Part shown: piece after piece, positions 46,250 to 58,309 of the stretch
How the letters are laid out: each line of letters opens with the position of its first letter
Numbering within the stretch: position 1 is the first letter of the stretch
Assembly: GCA_019915015.1 (NCBI GenBank)
Contig: JAHBBC010000004.1
Coordinates: 1,302,001 to 1,366,000 of the forward strand
Direction: 5' to 3'
Length of the DNA stretch: 64,000 nt
Origin: Auriscalpium vulgare
Lineage: Eukaryota > Basidiomycota > Agaricomycetes > Russulales > Auriscalpiaceae
Made by a program: the position numbers and the translations under genes
The notes under the pieces: model-generated
What the model saw: only the letters and a program-made list of their open reading frames with translations
The model's database searches: none
What the model was told of the DNA's origin: nothing

Positions 46250-48380
46250 TTTCCCCGTCTGCAAATTGTACCGGTAAGTATTCCTTGCAATATCTCTATT
46301 TTTCATCTTCTGTGGACCTTGTATGGTCTCAAAAATGCCACAAAGACAATGATCTGTGGAATTGTTTCCGAGCAAAAGGGAGGGAGGCCAAAGCGCAACA
46401 ATCATGACTAAAAATCATCGTGGGAGTAAATGACTATATATAGTGCTATACTTGTGTGTTGCATGGTCCGAAAAAACGCTGTATGAACATGACATAAGCA
46501 ACGATTCGTGGGAATCGTAACACAGTGAGCAATACCGCAAAATATGATACGGTCCTATCCTAGGCTTCAACCATCAATCATGTCAATTCCTTGCACTTCA
46601 ACAGCGCCCGCACTGCGAGCACTGCTACGCTGATCCGAGTGCCACAAAAGTAAGTACATGAGCTGCCTGTCAGAGACAACGAATGATGTTCCCGCACTCG
46701 TGTCTTTGGCGGGATTAAGCTGCATGCCGTGCGGCGTTACTTGTCACCGGGACACATCGAGGAAAATCAGGAAGGCAGGCTGCGGAGCAAGGTCAAGGAG
46801 ACTGCGCAGAATGAGCAGCTAGACAGCCCAGAGAAGTACGGCGATTGAGTCGGCGACCTCCGACTAAGGGCCGGTGATAGAGTGACGCGTGCACATATAG
46901 AGGAATAGATGGCTGGGCAGCCTGAGATCGTGCAGCTGCAAAGGCTTGGAGGACTCGTATGCGTCAAATGAGAGAACGGGAGGATATGTCAGTGGAAGGG
47001 AGTGCAAAAACTGTAAGCCATCTCGCGCAGAGAAGCGATGTCAATGACTAGTTGAAGGACCGTTGAGCCAGCCGCGTTTCTAACTCGACGGCGCGGGACA
47101 GTGAAGGACACGTCGGTGCTCAAGCGCTCACCTACGACCGACCGCCGAATCAAAGACGTATCTTGTTGCGGCTGTTGTCGATGCATTTGCGGCGTCCGCG
47201 CTCCGTGAAGGGTGAATATTGACGCTATGCCTCGCAGGCCTGGAAAAAGTGTTCTGGGATTAGCTGTGCAGCTCAGGATACGCGTGCTGAAGGAATTGCC
47301 GTACCGTGGAGGTGGTAACAGAGTCTGTCACGCACTACGTTCTCGACGTTGATATCGGACTGAGTGACAGGGTTTCAGCGAACGATAGCGCTCTGGTCCC
47401 CGGCATCGTGGCACGGATCCAAAAGCGAGACAGATCCTCCTCTGCGCTCGAATCTACGTTGTTGCGCCTGCCCAAACAAGCACGGCGGTAGCTCCGGTCG
47501 TCCACCTAGCACGTATCATTGCGAAACCCCAGCGCATGTCGGAGGCGATGCTACAGCAAGACGGCCACAGCCACTGAGAGGCGACACGAAGGTGTTGAAT
47601 TCACCGCTGAGAAGTACAGTTTCAGAGCAGCGACCAGCAACGAGTCTCTCCGGATGGCCGTGACAACTTGAAGAAGTGGCGATACCGTCGACGAAAGGAA
47701 CCGCGCCAGTTGTTGGAAGCCGGCCGCGAGCCAGAATAGATCTCAAAGATAGTCAACGATGCCTACATGAGTATACTTACAGACTTCTCATTTCAGAAGG
47801 CTCACAGATGCTGAAACGCTGGTTACGCGCGCGCGAAAGACTTCCTGTCGCCCGACATGTAGTGAGGTGCTTCAATAGACTCACAATCACCTGGACATCA
47901 TGCGCGCCCCGCCGCACGTCGCACATCTCTTGCAGAACAGGCTACCATGGAGTCGACACGGTGGGGAGGAATAAGGCGCCGATGAAGCAATGCATTTGGC
48001 TGTGCAGTGTAGCAGTACTACTAGTGCAAATAAAATAAATAATGCCGAAAACATATCAGCGAGAATATTCCCACGTGCTGGACTGCACCCTCTTTATCGT
48101 CTACCACCATGTTGTTTTCGCCCCAGACCGACATTGTGAAGCTCCAGTTCTCCATGATGATTGACGAGAGCGAAAGAGGTTGTCAAACGGAGTTATGGAC
48201 CAGGAGGCGCTGGTGAGCAGAGGTAAGCGGTGCTTCATTCAATCGTTGGCTATGTCCTCGCCTTCGCAACCTACAAGGCAGAGGAGAGTGGAGGAGACCG
48301 AAACCGACCAGTCACTTTTCATTCCTTCAATCGTACTCTGCTCAGTCGCAATTCCCGTATACTGACGACCTACCCCGTCC
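46250..48380. other. No recognisable gene
   Basis: Short frames only. One isolated AATGCATTTGGC motif occurs near 47991, related to the repeats at 52-54 kb. The last 100-200 bases should be the promoter of the 48.4 kb gene. Confidence 0.4.
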
Positions 48381-50468
48381 ATGACAGACACACCAGCAGT
48401 CATGGCAGATACCCCAGCGGTCATGGCAGATACCCCAGCGGTCTCGGCAGATACCCCACCGCACCCGCAGTTACTCACAAAGCTTCTCACCGACACGCGC
48501 GAATACCAGCGACACCTCTTCGCGCTCGACACACATGCCCGCCATCTCATGCAATCGCTCTCGGCCTATGTATCCATCGCACCGACGTCCGCAGCGCGCT
48601 CTGTGCTCGCCGCCGCAACGACCCTCGGGAGCGCCGACGACGCGCTCTGGGACTACGCACACAGCCTGGGAGCCGGCGTCCAAGAAATGGAGATCGTTCG
48701 TGTGTTGGAAGAGCGGGCCGCGAAGGGGAACATGTGCGTGTATCGTGGTCCGGGCTTCTCGCATCCTGCTGACTGACTGAGCAGCAATAAATCGCAGCCC
48801 GCAAAGAAGGCCTCGTCAAGCGAGTTGCCTTCTGCGCCAGAAGAAATTCAGGACGATGAAGGGGGAGTCCCTCAAGCAGACGAAATCTTAAGATCACTTG
48901 ATATCGACATCGGTGAGCGGCAGGCGCAGGAGGCCGTGCGCACAGAGATGCTGCACCGTATTCTGATGGGACGGTTTCGTGCGATGGAAAGATGTGGGTC
49001 AGCTTGGAAGGAGTTGGGAATAGCAGGCCAGCGTGCACTGGTGACTATGAAACATGGTGCGTACTTGCTTCACTTGTTCCACGTCTTAAGTGACTCAGGT
49101 TTAGCATCATATAGCGATTCCCGCGACACCTGCCGCCGGAAATGCACGCGCTCTCGTCTCGTGGGAAGTTCCGCCGCTCTTCGCTCCCTCCGAGGGCGCC
49201 AGCGTGGCGCATGGCAACAGCGACAACAAGAAGCCGCCGCCCGGCATACCTGGCGATCTCCCTACACCCAATGTACCGGCGACCTTCATATCCCCATCAA
49301 AGTCCTCCCCTACCCGCGTTCGCAGGGACACATTCTCAGAATCCCGTGAATCGTTCTATGCTGCCAGCAGCAGCCGACCCCCCTCGCTTGGCGGCCGCGC
49401 GCCGTCGCCCCCGATAGCGTCGTCTCAAAACCCTCCATCGACTCCGATGGCAAGACTGCCCCTGCTATCCCCGTTGTTCCCTCCGGAGGCTCAACAAATT
49501 GCAATCCGTGCCGAAGCGGCAATTAGCAACAACAGCGCCCCACCAGGCGCGCCTCGGATACCGCCAGCTGCCACCGGCTCTGCTCTTAGACTCTCTGGCA
49601 CTGACACTCCGACAGATGTGATTTCCTCTTCGTGAGTGCACTATCCCTGGAGATTTTGGGACCTACTGACACCTCGCAGTGACGCGCAGCCTCAACAGAC
49701 GCCCTGGCTGCCACAGCGCCCACTGTCCGCTGTCTCTGAGCAGCCGACCCCAATGAGCTCCGAGCAGCCGACCACCCCGGCTACCCCGTCCGAATCCGTC
49801 CCTCCCACTCCTTACGCGCCAGCGCGACCCCCAGCCAAACTTCCGAACTCCCCTGCGGTGCCCAGCCCAAGCAAGCCGCATGCGAGCCTGCGCAGCGCGT
49901 TTTCGCGGCGGCTGCGCGATTCGCGGATTTGGAAGAAGCTCCGGTTTAAAGAAGAGGAGAAGGAGGCGACGCCGGGCTCCACACCCGCGCCTGTACTTCC
50001 TAGTGAGTGACCATCGAAGGACCTTGCGATCACGATTCTCATTGCTGTGCAGTTCCAATGCCCGGAAGCATCCTGTTCGGCGGGGCTCCGGCTGCTAATT
50101 ACCCAGTTTTCCCGGGCACGCCATTCGCGTCGGACGCGCCCATTATCCCACCACAGGGATACATGCCACCCCAAGCCTCAGCGTTTGGGTTCCCGGGGCA
50201 ACCCTACGGCGTACCTCTACCAGGACCTGGCCCGCCTCTGTCATATCGATACGGCTCCCCTGCGGTCTTCCCGTATGGCGCGCCTTCGCCGTTTGGGGGA
50301 CCGTCACAGTTCGCCCCCACGCCCCCACAGTTCGCCCCCTCACAGTTCCCCTACACGCCCTCACAGTACGCCCAAACACCACAGACGTACAACAGCACGA
50401 ACTCGCAGCAGAGCTACAATAACCGGGTCAATTATTATCAGGTGCCGCCGGGGTATGGTACGATGTAA
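48381..50468 (+). CDS. Proline-rich protein with N-terminal helical (BAR-like) domain
   Basis: About 550 residues in five or six exons. It starts with four repeats of the heptad MADTPAV/MTDTPAV (21-base DNA repeats), then a helical domain: LLTKLLTDTREYQRHLFALD, LMQSLSAYVSIAPTSAARSV, ALWDYAHSLGAGVQEMEIVR, VRTEMLHRILMGRFRAMERC and KELGIAGQRALVTMKH. The C-terminal half is Pro/Ser-rich and disordered (PFPPEAQQ, SLRSAFSRRLRDSRIWKKLR, a basic patch) and ends in Tyr/Gln/Pro repeats (PQFAPSQFPYTPSQYAQTPQ). The helical part is reminiscent of BAR/IMD-type membrane-curving domains found in a basidiomycete protein family; this is inference. A small piece of the gene is duplicated at 32550-32665. Confidence 0.6.
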
Positions 50469-50722
50469 TGAAGTGGGTCGGGGCTAGGGCTGCGAGCGAC
50501 GATGGTATGACTTACGAGGTATCATTTCTACGATAGTATGAGCACATAATTAATTGACTGAAGAGTGTTAGCTTGCGATGAGGACTGTAGGGATCGAAGC
50601 CAAGTGTCGCGCTTTTCTTCCACCCGACTCTCACACTTTCTGGCAGGCAACATAATTTCTTCGGGCTATTTAAGAGCCTCGCAAGCAAGCTTCACCTTTA
50701 CATTCCAGATTCTCCAGAAACA

Positions 50723-51770
50723 TCACAAGGCCGCCGTGTAGGTGATGACCGGGTTCGGGTTCCAATTTGGGTAGAGCCCGTTGTCGGGCGTCCCCACTCC
50801 CCCGCCATTCGCCACCGCTAATTGCAACCATGAGAGGAAATCGTGAGGGTTCGTCTTGAGGCGCGCCTCCAGGTCCGCAACGGAGATGTACTTGACCTGC
50901 AGCTTCTTGCCCGTCTTCGCCTCGTACTCCTGGAAGACCTGGTTGAACGACTTTTGCACGTGGGGTGTCAGAATGCCCGCGCTGACAGAGGTGATATACT
51001 AAGACATACCTTGCGCTCCCCCTCAAGGCGGAGGACGGGCAGATTGGTCAGCTTCTCCGCAGGGAGCGACGTCAGGATGTATCCCAGGAAGCGAGCGATG
51101 TCCGGGAGTGACGTGAACGTGTTGAGCGCGTTGCCATCCCCGCCGACGCTGACCTTCCCGCTCTTGATATCCAAATCAAGGAACCTACAATCCCATGTTT
51201 GTCAGTCGCCCTCTCAGCATTCCTCAACCGAACGGGAACTCACGGCACCCAGATGAAATCCGCGAACGCGCCAGTGAACACGAGCGTAGTCGGCAGCCCG
51301 ATATCCTTGAATTTCTGGTGGAGATTGGCTTTGGCGGCGAGGAACCCTTGTCCGCCCAGTGTCGGATTCGCGAACTCGGACGGCAGAAACAATTTCACGC
51401 CCGCCGCCTTGGCCACCTCCGCGATCGTCAGCTGCGCGGCGAGCGCCGCGGTGTTGACAGTCGAAATGACCACATCGACGCCTGCGAGCGCCTTCGCGAG
51501 CGCGGTGGGATGGTCGTACTCGAGCCCGACGACCTCCGCGCCCTTGGCGGCGTACTTCTCAGACGTGGCGGGTTCAGAGGACTGGGCGCGAGGCGGTCAG
51601 ATAAGTTACTGTGTCGGCAGAGTGGGCGGGAGAATGAGAGTGCTCACGGGGCGCGTGAAGACGAGCACGCGATCGACGCTCCCACTCGCTTTCAAGTCGA
51701 GGAAGTGGTCGATGAGGACTGCGCCTAGGTTGCCCGTGCCGACAACGACGAAGTTCTTGAAGCCGGACAT
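50723..51770 (-). CDS. NmrA-like NAD(P)-binding protein (isoflavone reductase type)
   Basis: Atypical short-chain dehydrogenase fold, about 300 residues, four or five exons. It starts MSGFKNFVVVGTGNLGAVLI (GxGxLG nucleotide-binding loop), then KAAGVKLFLPSEFANPT, in which the usual catalytic Lys position of the isoflavone-reductase branch is not obvious. It continues PTTLVFTGAFADFIWVPFLD, SVGGDGNALNTFTSLPDIAR, GYILTSLPAEKLTNLPVLRL, VFQEYEAKTGKKLQVKYISV and ends NWNPNPVITYTAAL. Members act as redox sensors or small-molecule reductases. No truncation seen. Ends 3' to 3' with the gene at 48.4-50.5 kb. Confidence 0.85.
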
Positions 51771-52225
51771 GTCTGATAATATGTCGTTTCGGTGGTCGTA
51801 CCAGAGAATGAGGGCGAGGTTGGTGCTTCTTGCTTGCTTTGAATGAGCTGCTATTTATCTCTCGCACTGGCAATCGAGAACGGCATTCTGACGTGCTCCA
51901 GACACATGATACATGAATCGCCGCCTGGACAAGACGCCCTAAACTTAAAGCCTAAAGGCGCTGCGTCAGGAGATTTGGTGGCGGCTGGCTTAGTACACCG
52001 TTACAAAGAGAGGATGATGAATCGGGTTGGTAGATATTCAGTTGGCGCAATGCATTGCACCTGTGTTTTGACACAAACCAAATACATTATGTTGTGTCAA
52101 CACACACAAGCCCATTTACCAGCAACAGACACTGTGCGAAGCAGTGGGCTAATGCATTTGTCCGCGATCAATGCATTTGGCCGTGATCAATGCATTTGGC
52201 TCTCACCCACGTGATCGCAAAATAT
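51771..52225. other. Intergenic with ATGCATTTG repeats
   Basis: Contains the NmrA-like promoter and, at 52150-52200, three copies of a 19-base unit built on AATGCATTTGGCCGTGATC. An AATGCATTGCAC variant is at 52050. Confidence 0.6.
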
Positions 52226-52308
52226 GTGCAAAGAGCGGGATTCGAACCCACGACACACGTCATGCAAATGACTTCAAGACACAGTAACCAGTTAGCCACT
52301 GGGCAGAT
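52226..52308 (-). repeat. tRNA-like sequence (SINE head or decayed tRNA gene)
   Basis: On the minus strand there is an A-box-like TGGCTAACTGG, an anticodon-arm-like stem GTCAT-TTGC-ATGAC and a perfect T-arm/B-box GTGGGTTCGAATCCCGC. The acceptor stem does not pair (3' side TCTTTGC has no partner), so it is probably not a working tRNA gene but a tRNA-derived element with pol III promoter boxes. Confidence 0.6.
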
Positions 52309-52395
52309 ATTATGTGAGGCTTTTAATTAGCCATATCCACCTCAAGCAGACCTTCCCACATACACTGTTATCCCACAAGAGCCCTCACCTTCATC

Positions 52396-52567
52396 CAGAT
52401 GCATTTGCCCGCTGCCAGATGCATTTGCCCGCGCCCAATGCATTTGCCCGCGCCAGATGCATTTGCCCGCGCCAGATGCATTTGCCTGCGCCAGATGCAT
52501 TTGCCCGCGCCAGATGCATTTGCCTGCGCCAGATGCATTTGCCTGCGCCAGATGCATTTGCCTGAGC
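52396..52567. repeat. 19-base minisatellite, nine units
   Basis: Nine head-to-tail copies of about 19 bases built on CAGATGCATTTGCCCGCGC with T/C variation in the last half. The core ATGCAT is itself a palindrome. The array is within 90 bases of the tRNA-like sequence. Frames across it give repetitive shadow peptides and are not genes. Confidence 0.9.
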
Positions 52568-53221
52568 CTAGCGCATCCGATGCCTCGCGCATCGCAACGT
52601 CCGCCTCCGTGTTCGAGGCCTCTGTAACCATGGGATCGTTCTGCACAGCAACCCCAGAAACGCAACACGGTGAGCGCTTTCAACGCGAAACGAACACGGA
52701 AGGTACGCACATTGCTCATCTTGTGGCTTCGTGACGACGTAGCAGAGGTACATGACAGGGCTGGCGTTGATGTTGCGGCATAAGCAACTTGTCTTGTCTT
52801 GAAGCCTTCGCGGCGCGCTGATGGTCTCGGCCGTTGTTCGTGCGATCAGCGTCGAGTAGCAGCGGTCGCGGCAGAGAGCACAGCGCTCGTCGAGCGCATC
52901 GCCCGACTCCGACGTCAGCATCGGCCACAAGTACACGGCGAGGGCATACTTCCAGAGACGACGGTGACTTGTGGGCCGCTTCGTGGCATTGTGGCAGAGA
53001 ATGCCGAGACATTGAGTAGGTCACGCAAGGGCGAATGTGAGGATGGAGGCGAGATTCAAGAATGAAGTTTGTCTTCTTGGACGTGCAGTTCTAATACTAC
53101 GGGAAAATGAGCGAGACTCTGCACAAATTGAGGTACAGACTCACCATGCCGCAGCTTCTCGAGCGCACGCTGCACGGTCTCTACAATCCAAATTTGCGGT
53201 TATGACAAAATATCAGTGAGA

Positions 53222-53296
53222 TTGGGGGTCAAACCCCGAGCTTCTGTATACAAGACAATAAGGAATGTGTATGCGTAACCACTTAACTACAAGGAC
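53222..53296 (-). repeat. tRNA-like sequence 2
   Basis: On the minus strand an A-box-like TAGTTAAGTGGTTA and a B-box-like GGGGTTTGACCCCC, 75 bases in all. Arms are degenerate. Probably a tRNA-derived repeat. Confidence 0.5.
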
Positions 53297-53589
53297 TTTA
53301 TGTTACCCTCGAGGAGGGCAGTATATGTACATATGTTCTCCTCAGTTTACTAAACCATTGCTATTATTGTGAACCCGGCTTCCGTTCTTTGCAGCAGCTA
53401 TCTGCCAACAAAGAGTGCTCCATCAATATCAATCCAACATAGAATACTTTGTAGCTGTGCTAGACCTGCTGGTGCAGCAACTGGCAGATCAGGTGATAGC
53501 ATGCACGACTTGGACAATTTTCGAGAAATTGTTGTATACGGACCGTAAATACTGAATATATTCTATGCGTTCTACAAAGTAGTATCTGC

Positions 53590-53685
53590 TCTGTGCCGAA
53601 GGGGTTATGCTTAGCGATAGAATATGAGATTCATATCTCTCGTGCTCTTGGTTCGATTCCCGCTTGTTGTCTTATTTTGATGACT
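53590..53685 (+). repeat. tRNA-like sequence 3
   Basis: On the plus strand a stem GAGATTCATATCTC and a B-box GGTTCGATTCCCGC at 53651-53664. It is followed directly by a new set of AATGCATTTGGC units. Confidence 0.5.
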
Positions 53686-53698
53686 CGTTCAATGCCTA

Positions 53699-53790
53699 TT
53701 GCATTGTGCACGACCAATGCATTTGGCACGACCAACGCATCTGGCACGACCAATGCATTTCGCATGACCAATGCATTCGCATGTACGCAG
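53699..53790. repeat. ATGCATTTG repeat array 2
   Basis: Five imperfect units of about 18 bases (ACGACCAATGCATTTGGC and variants), related to the 52.4 kb minisatellite. A further diverged pair (AATGTATTTGG and CCAAATGTATT, inverted) is at 53831-53870. Confidence 0.75.
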
Positions 53791-54389
53791 CTATCATGTA
53801 CGACCACTGACTGCGCTCAGACACAGGGCCGAATGTATTTGGTTTGTGTCAATTGACACGCCAAATGTATTCCGCCAACTGAAGTCCCTCCGGGTTGATG
53901 TACTATATCATGGAGTTGACAACGTACTGAAATCATGATTTGTCAAGCACTCACCACACTTCATTTCCAAGGGAAATGGCGACATGTTGAGAGATGCGCG
54001 GCTCGTGCTGATTGCCAGTGGGCACGTTGACCGTCCAGCGTTCGGGCGGGGGCACTTCGATAACGGGTGCGCACAGGCCCGCAATTTTTTGGTGTCGTGT
54101 TCTTCGCCGCAAATCCGGGACCTTGAGCTATGAGCACGCTCGTACATCAGCAAAAGCCACAAAATATTATGAAGCCAGGTGGCGGCCGCCTGGCGCGGGC
54201 CGGAATATATTGCCATATAATGGGGCCACCTCTGAGGTGGCCGCATCCACAATACTTGTACGTAGGATACAATGCAATATATGGCTATGTATGACGGGTC
54301 CCGATTCTATAAAACGCCGTTTCCGAGAGCGTGTCCAGGGCTACCCATCACAGGGCGCCGAAGCCAGCCTCTCCGACGAGTTCCTCGTC

Positions 54390-55115
54390 CTAGGCCTCCC
54401 AGGGCCAGGCTCCATATCCTCCGCCTCGTCGCCGTTCCACTACCTTGCGGCATCGCGCTCCCACTCGTCGGCGCTGGAATGCCAGCACGTCCTGGCCCTC
54501 GCCGGATTCGTAAATATCACGTCCTCGTCGGGTCCACATCGGTGTGCAATGCCCATCGTCGTCCTGTGAGTGCACGCCGTTGTTCCGTGTTTCCGAAAGA
54601 TGCGTACGAGCGTAAGGCGATGGAGCGCGCCGACTGCGAGCGCATCTTGAAGCAGAAGGATGACCAGCGCAGCCCACTCGCGGCCCGTTCTTCGTATCCT
54701 CCCGCATACGCGGACGCCTTGCTGCCGCGCTTGCGCTCGGGCGCATGGCCGGTGAGGCGACGGGCGAGGTAGGCGAGGTGGGCGAGATGGGCGTCACCGC
54801 GCTGCGGGATGCGGGCGAGTCACGGAGCCTGTTGCGCATGACGGACAGGCCTGCGCGAGCGGGAGCGCAACATCGGCGGGTGCGCGCCGAATGGTTGGCC
54901 CTTGGCCACGCCCACGCCGGCCAGGTAGCCCCAGCAATCGGCGAGCTCGTTGTCGCCCTTGTCGAGGTTTGCGAGCCAGATGCTGAGGCTGTCGGAGAAC
55001 AGGAGAAGTTGCGCTCCTTGGGTAAGGACCAACGCTCAAACTGGAGGAGCGAGCCGCGCTTGAGGAAGGTGCTATGGGGACGCATCCAGGACGCGCGCTT
55101 GGGAGGCTCGCCCAC
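54390..55115 (-). other. Unrecognised coding-like region
   Basis: Overlapping long frames on the minus strand (up to 241 codons) include VLTQGAQLLLFSDSLSIWLA and NLDKGDNELADCWGYLAGVG, which look protein-like and could be exons of an unknown gene; frames change several times, so it may be decayed. The plus strand also has open frames because of high GC. Confidence 0.3.
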
Positions 55116-55968
55116 ATCAGGAAAAATCAGCTCATCTATGTGTCACTCTGTAGGTGACGTAGCAGCCGTCGCATGGTAGACAAGTCCCTGTCTATTGGGA
55201 CTCGGTAGCAACACGTGTGACCTCCGTAGCTTTCTGTAGCACCAAGCACATGCACTGTAGCATCTTGTAGCATGAGTGAGGTCTGCATAGTTGACCTCCA
55301 TAGTACTACAGAGCACGTCGTAGCCATGTACTACCACCTCAGGTGCTGGCACTGGGCCCACAACCACTACGATCACGCATTTCTCAGGGATTTTGGACAG
55401 AACAAATCATATTACTTATGTAGGTACAAGGATATACTGCGACATAAGACCCCCTCCAAACCTCACAACGATTGCTGTTGCTGTCGTCGCCTTTATTGCC
55501 GTGCACAGCGTGCGGTGACGCTGGGTGTCGCGAGGGTGCGGTTGAGGCGATCAAACGATGGCGCTGGCATTTGGTCATCGCTCGAGAGGGGGGACGGTTG
55601 GCGGGGGCGTCGTGGCCGGTGTTGGGCATCGGTGGTGTGACTGGGTGTCACTCGATGGCATAGGCGGCGCGTTTGAAAGGCTGGAGGCGGCGGTGGGCGT
55701 GGGCAATTGGCTCGTAGTCGTCGCCAGGATCCTGCCAAAGGCGACATCAGTGTAACTAAGAACAGGGAAGGACTTACCAATGTGTGGCATGCAACGACAC
55801 GCGCAGCCAGAAAAAACTGCCGGGTCCGCGAGCGCGTGCGTTCGGATCTGGTGGAGCGGTTTGCAGAGTGGTCAGCTTGGCTGCGAAATAAATATACTGC
55901 CGCACGCACACACCTCTGCCGCCCCCGATGAGTACAACCTCGTCGACCTCGTTTGCTGCGGCGCCCAG

Positions 55969-56178
55969 TTAGTCAGCAGACGCGCTTCTCGGTCCACATA
56001 TGCGAACGCACGCACCCTTGCACATAAACTGGCCGTTGATCGTGAGCGTGTCACCAGGCTTGTGGTGCTCAAACACGTACTTTCTCATGACGTCGGCTTC
56101 GTACTTCTCGAAGAGGAGCAAGCTTGCAGTCAAGGAACGTGTTGGGGTCGAGCAGGCTTTTCTCTCGGGGACGAACAC
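55969..56178 (-). other. Unrecognised exon-like fragment
   Basis: Contains ASLLLFEKYEADVMRKYVFE and HHKPGDTLTINGQFMCKG, which reads like real protein, but no flanking exons could be joined and the family is not known to me. Confidence 0.3.
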
Positions 56179-56696
56179 ATGTCCTGCTGCGAGTCGTCTC
56201 AGCTTTCATGCCAGCGGTCCAGCGCGAACAGAGCATCTGATATACTCACCAACGACAGTGGACAGTCTCAGCAAAGCGGTTGATGCGGTGCGGGGCGGGG
56301 CTCTAGCACAGCGGGCGGAGCTGGAGGGTGTACTACGGTCATGATATGGGGTAGTCAAAGGCAAGAAACTCACCTAGCAGGTTGGAGTCGCCCGCGTCGA
56401 CGAACTAGGCATCCGAGTCGCAGCAGGGAGAACGGGTGGGCAGGCTATGATTTGCGGGGGAAGCAGGAGAATGGGGACAAGAGAGTCGAAAACTTCAGCT
56501 AGGATTGTATGTTGTTGTTTGTATTCTGTTTAGGGCCGGCTCCTACGGGCCTTCTCGCTCGCACTCCTTCATGCTCTCGGACTCCAGAGAAGGCCATATT
56601 TTTTCATCTGTCGATTTCAGATCAATTGTCTAATTGCTGCGAAGCTCGTGTGTGACACATTCAGGTATTGACAGTGAAAAATTATTTTATGCCTTC

Positions 56697-56790
56697 TGTG
56701 TCATACGTTGGATTTGAACTGCGGACTGCATAGACCTCGGTCGCAGTCGAGCAGCCCTCTGGCGCACTACATAGGATTGCTTGGGCAGCT
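56697..56790 (-). repeat. tRNA-like sequence 4
   Basis: On the minus strand a B-box-like GCAGTTCAAATCC and an arm GACTGC...GCAGTC. Acceptor stem unclear. It is flanked by a region rich in CTAC/GTAG words (56760-56910), like 55140-55350. Confidence 0.45.
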
Positions 56791-57079
56791 ACAGCGTGCT
56801 ACAGACACCTACATCAGCCCCAGTACCTGCGACATAGCCTCCTGAGCGCTCGATAGCACTCCGTTCACGCACCATAGACTTGTGTAGCTTGCGGGGCAGC
56901 TACATAGATATACGTTTTTCCTGATGCACCGCAGGCGTGTGCGCTGTGTACCGCACCCCCAATGGCCATAAGATCATGTGCCATGGCCGCAATTTTTTTG
57001 AAATTTGAGGACATCGCCCACGGTCCGGCGGCGGCGTCGCTACGCGAGAACGAGGCCTGTGGGGCCGGCGCTCAGCAGG

Positions 57080-58000
57080 AGGAGGATCATGCCATCAGCT
57101 TGTCGGGGCCGTGGATCGCGAGCGCGGCGAGCTGAGAATCGTCCAGGGAGGCTGAAGGGCCCAGCGCTGCGTGGGCGTCACGCGATGTGGGCTGGCGCTC
57201 GGCCGCCACAATTGCCTTGAGTGGCATTGGCGTCGGCGTCCGGTGACGTGGCGCACGGCCACCACGATTGCTCTGTGTGCGCGCCGGCGTCCAGCTTGCG
57301 CGATACAAGCACGGCGTTGGCCGCCGCTGCGCGTCCGGCAGTGGCATGCTGGCATGATGGTCTTGACGTCGTGCTGGCGCGGGACGCCTCCGGGTGAAAC
57401 GACACGGCGCGGTGACACGTCCAAATGGTCACCACAGCACATGCATACTGAGAGGTGAAGTAGGTCAGTCAAAGAGTCAAGAAAAACGTTGAAAGTTACG
57501 CACATACCGCGCAGCGCGCTCGCAGTGAGAATTTGCAGCTAGAGCACCTCGCTGTCCAGTCTTGAGTCTTGACGGCGCGCGGACAGCGCCGCGACAACGA
57601 CGCACGGGAGTCGACCCGTGCGCGCAGTATCGCAACCGCGCCCCGTCCAGGCCTTGAGCGGCGTCGGCGTCAGGGGCAGTGGCTGCACGGCTTGCGATGA
57701 GAAGTTGGTGCGTCGTCCAGGTGTGTTCAGCGCTACCGTGGGTATCCCGCAATAGGAACAGACTGGCGCGGAGCCACCACGACTGCCTTGAGCATGCGTC
57801 GGCGCCCAGCGTGCTCCGCGTGGCGGTTTGACGTCCAGGAAAGCTGCGGGCGCGGCATCCGCCTATGCGTGTTGTGGTGTGCGGATACGCTCGCGGCGTC
57901 CAGTTGATCCGACGGAGCGCGGTGACACGTCCGGTCCAGAAGGTCACCGCAGCGTGCATCAACTGGGAGGTGAAGTAGGTAAGTGAAAGAAATAAGCCAA
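57080..58000. repeat. Tandem duplication of about 0.5 kb
   Basis: Two similar units, about 57080-57500 and 57540-57990, share stretches such as GAGGTGAAGTAGGT (57453 and 57967), CGGTGACACGTCC and TTGCGCGTCGGCGTC-like blocks. Minus-strand frames give similar pieces (LTDLLHLSVCMCCGDHLD and FTYLLHLPVDARCGDLLD), so the unit may hold a small coding segment. Not recognised. Confidence 0.5.
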
Positions 58001-58309
58001 AGGGTCGACAAGTAGGTACATACGTTGCAGCACGCTCGCGGGGTGGCTGGCAGCGTGCCTATCTTATCCATGCCAGCTCTTGTAGCTAAGGCGGCGGAAA
58101 ATTGCAGGGCGAGCACCTCGTCGTACAGTGTTGACTTGTGCAGAGAGGGCCGCGGCGATGCGCGGGATCGACCTTTGGGGTACGTGTCAGCGAACGAAGC
58201 GGGAAAGTCAGCAGCAGAGCGCACGGCGCAGAACGTCAATTCAACTGAGCTTGAGCCGCCCCAGTAGTTCTCATGGGCCGTCGCGAGCGCCGGCCGGGGG
58301 CTCTTGATA

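Noticed and set aside
52226..52308. Functional tRNA gene
   Set aside because: The B-box is perfect but the acceptor stem does not pair and the D-arm is irregular, so a tRNA-derived repeat is more likely.
52396..52567. CRISPR-like array
   Set aside because: Units are contiguous 19-base copies without unique spacers, in a eukaryotic genome; it is a minisatellite.
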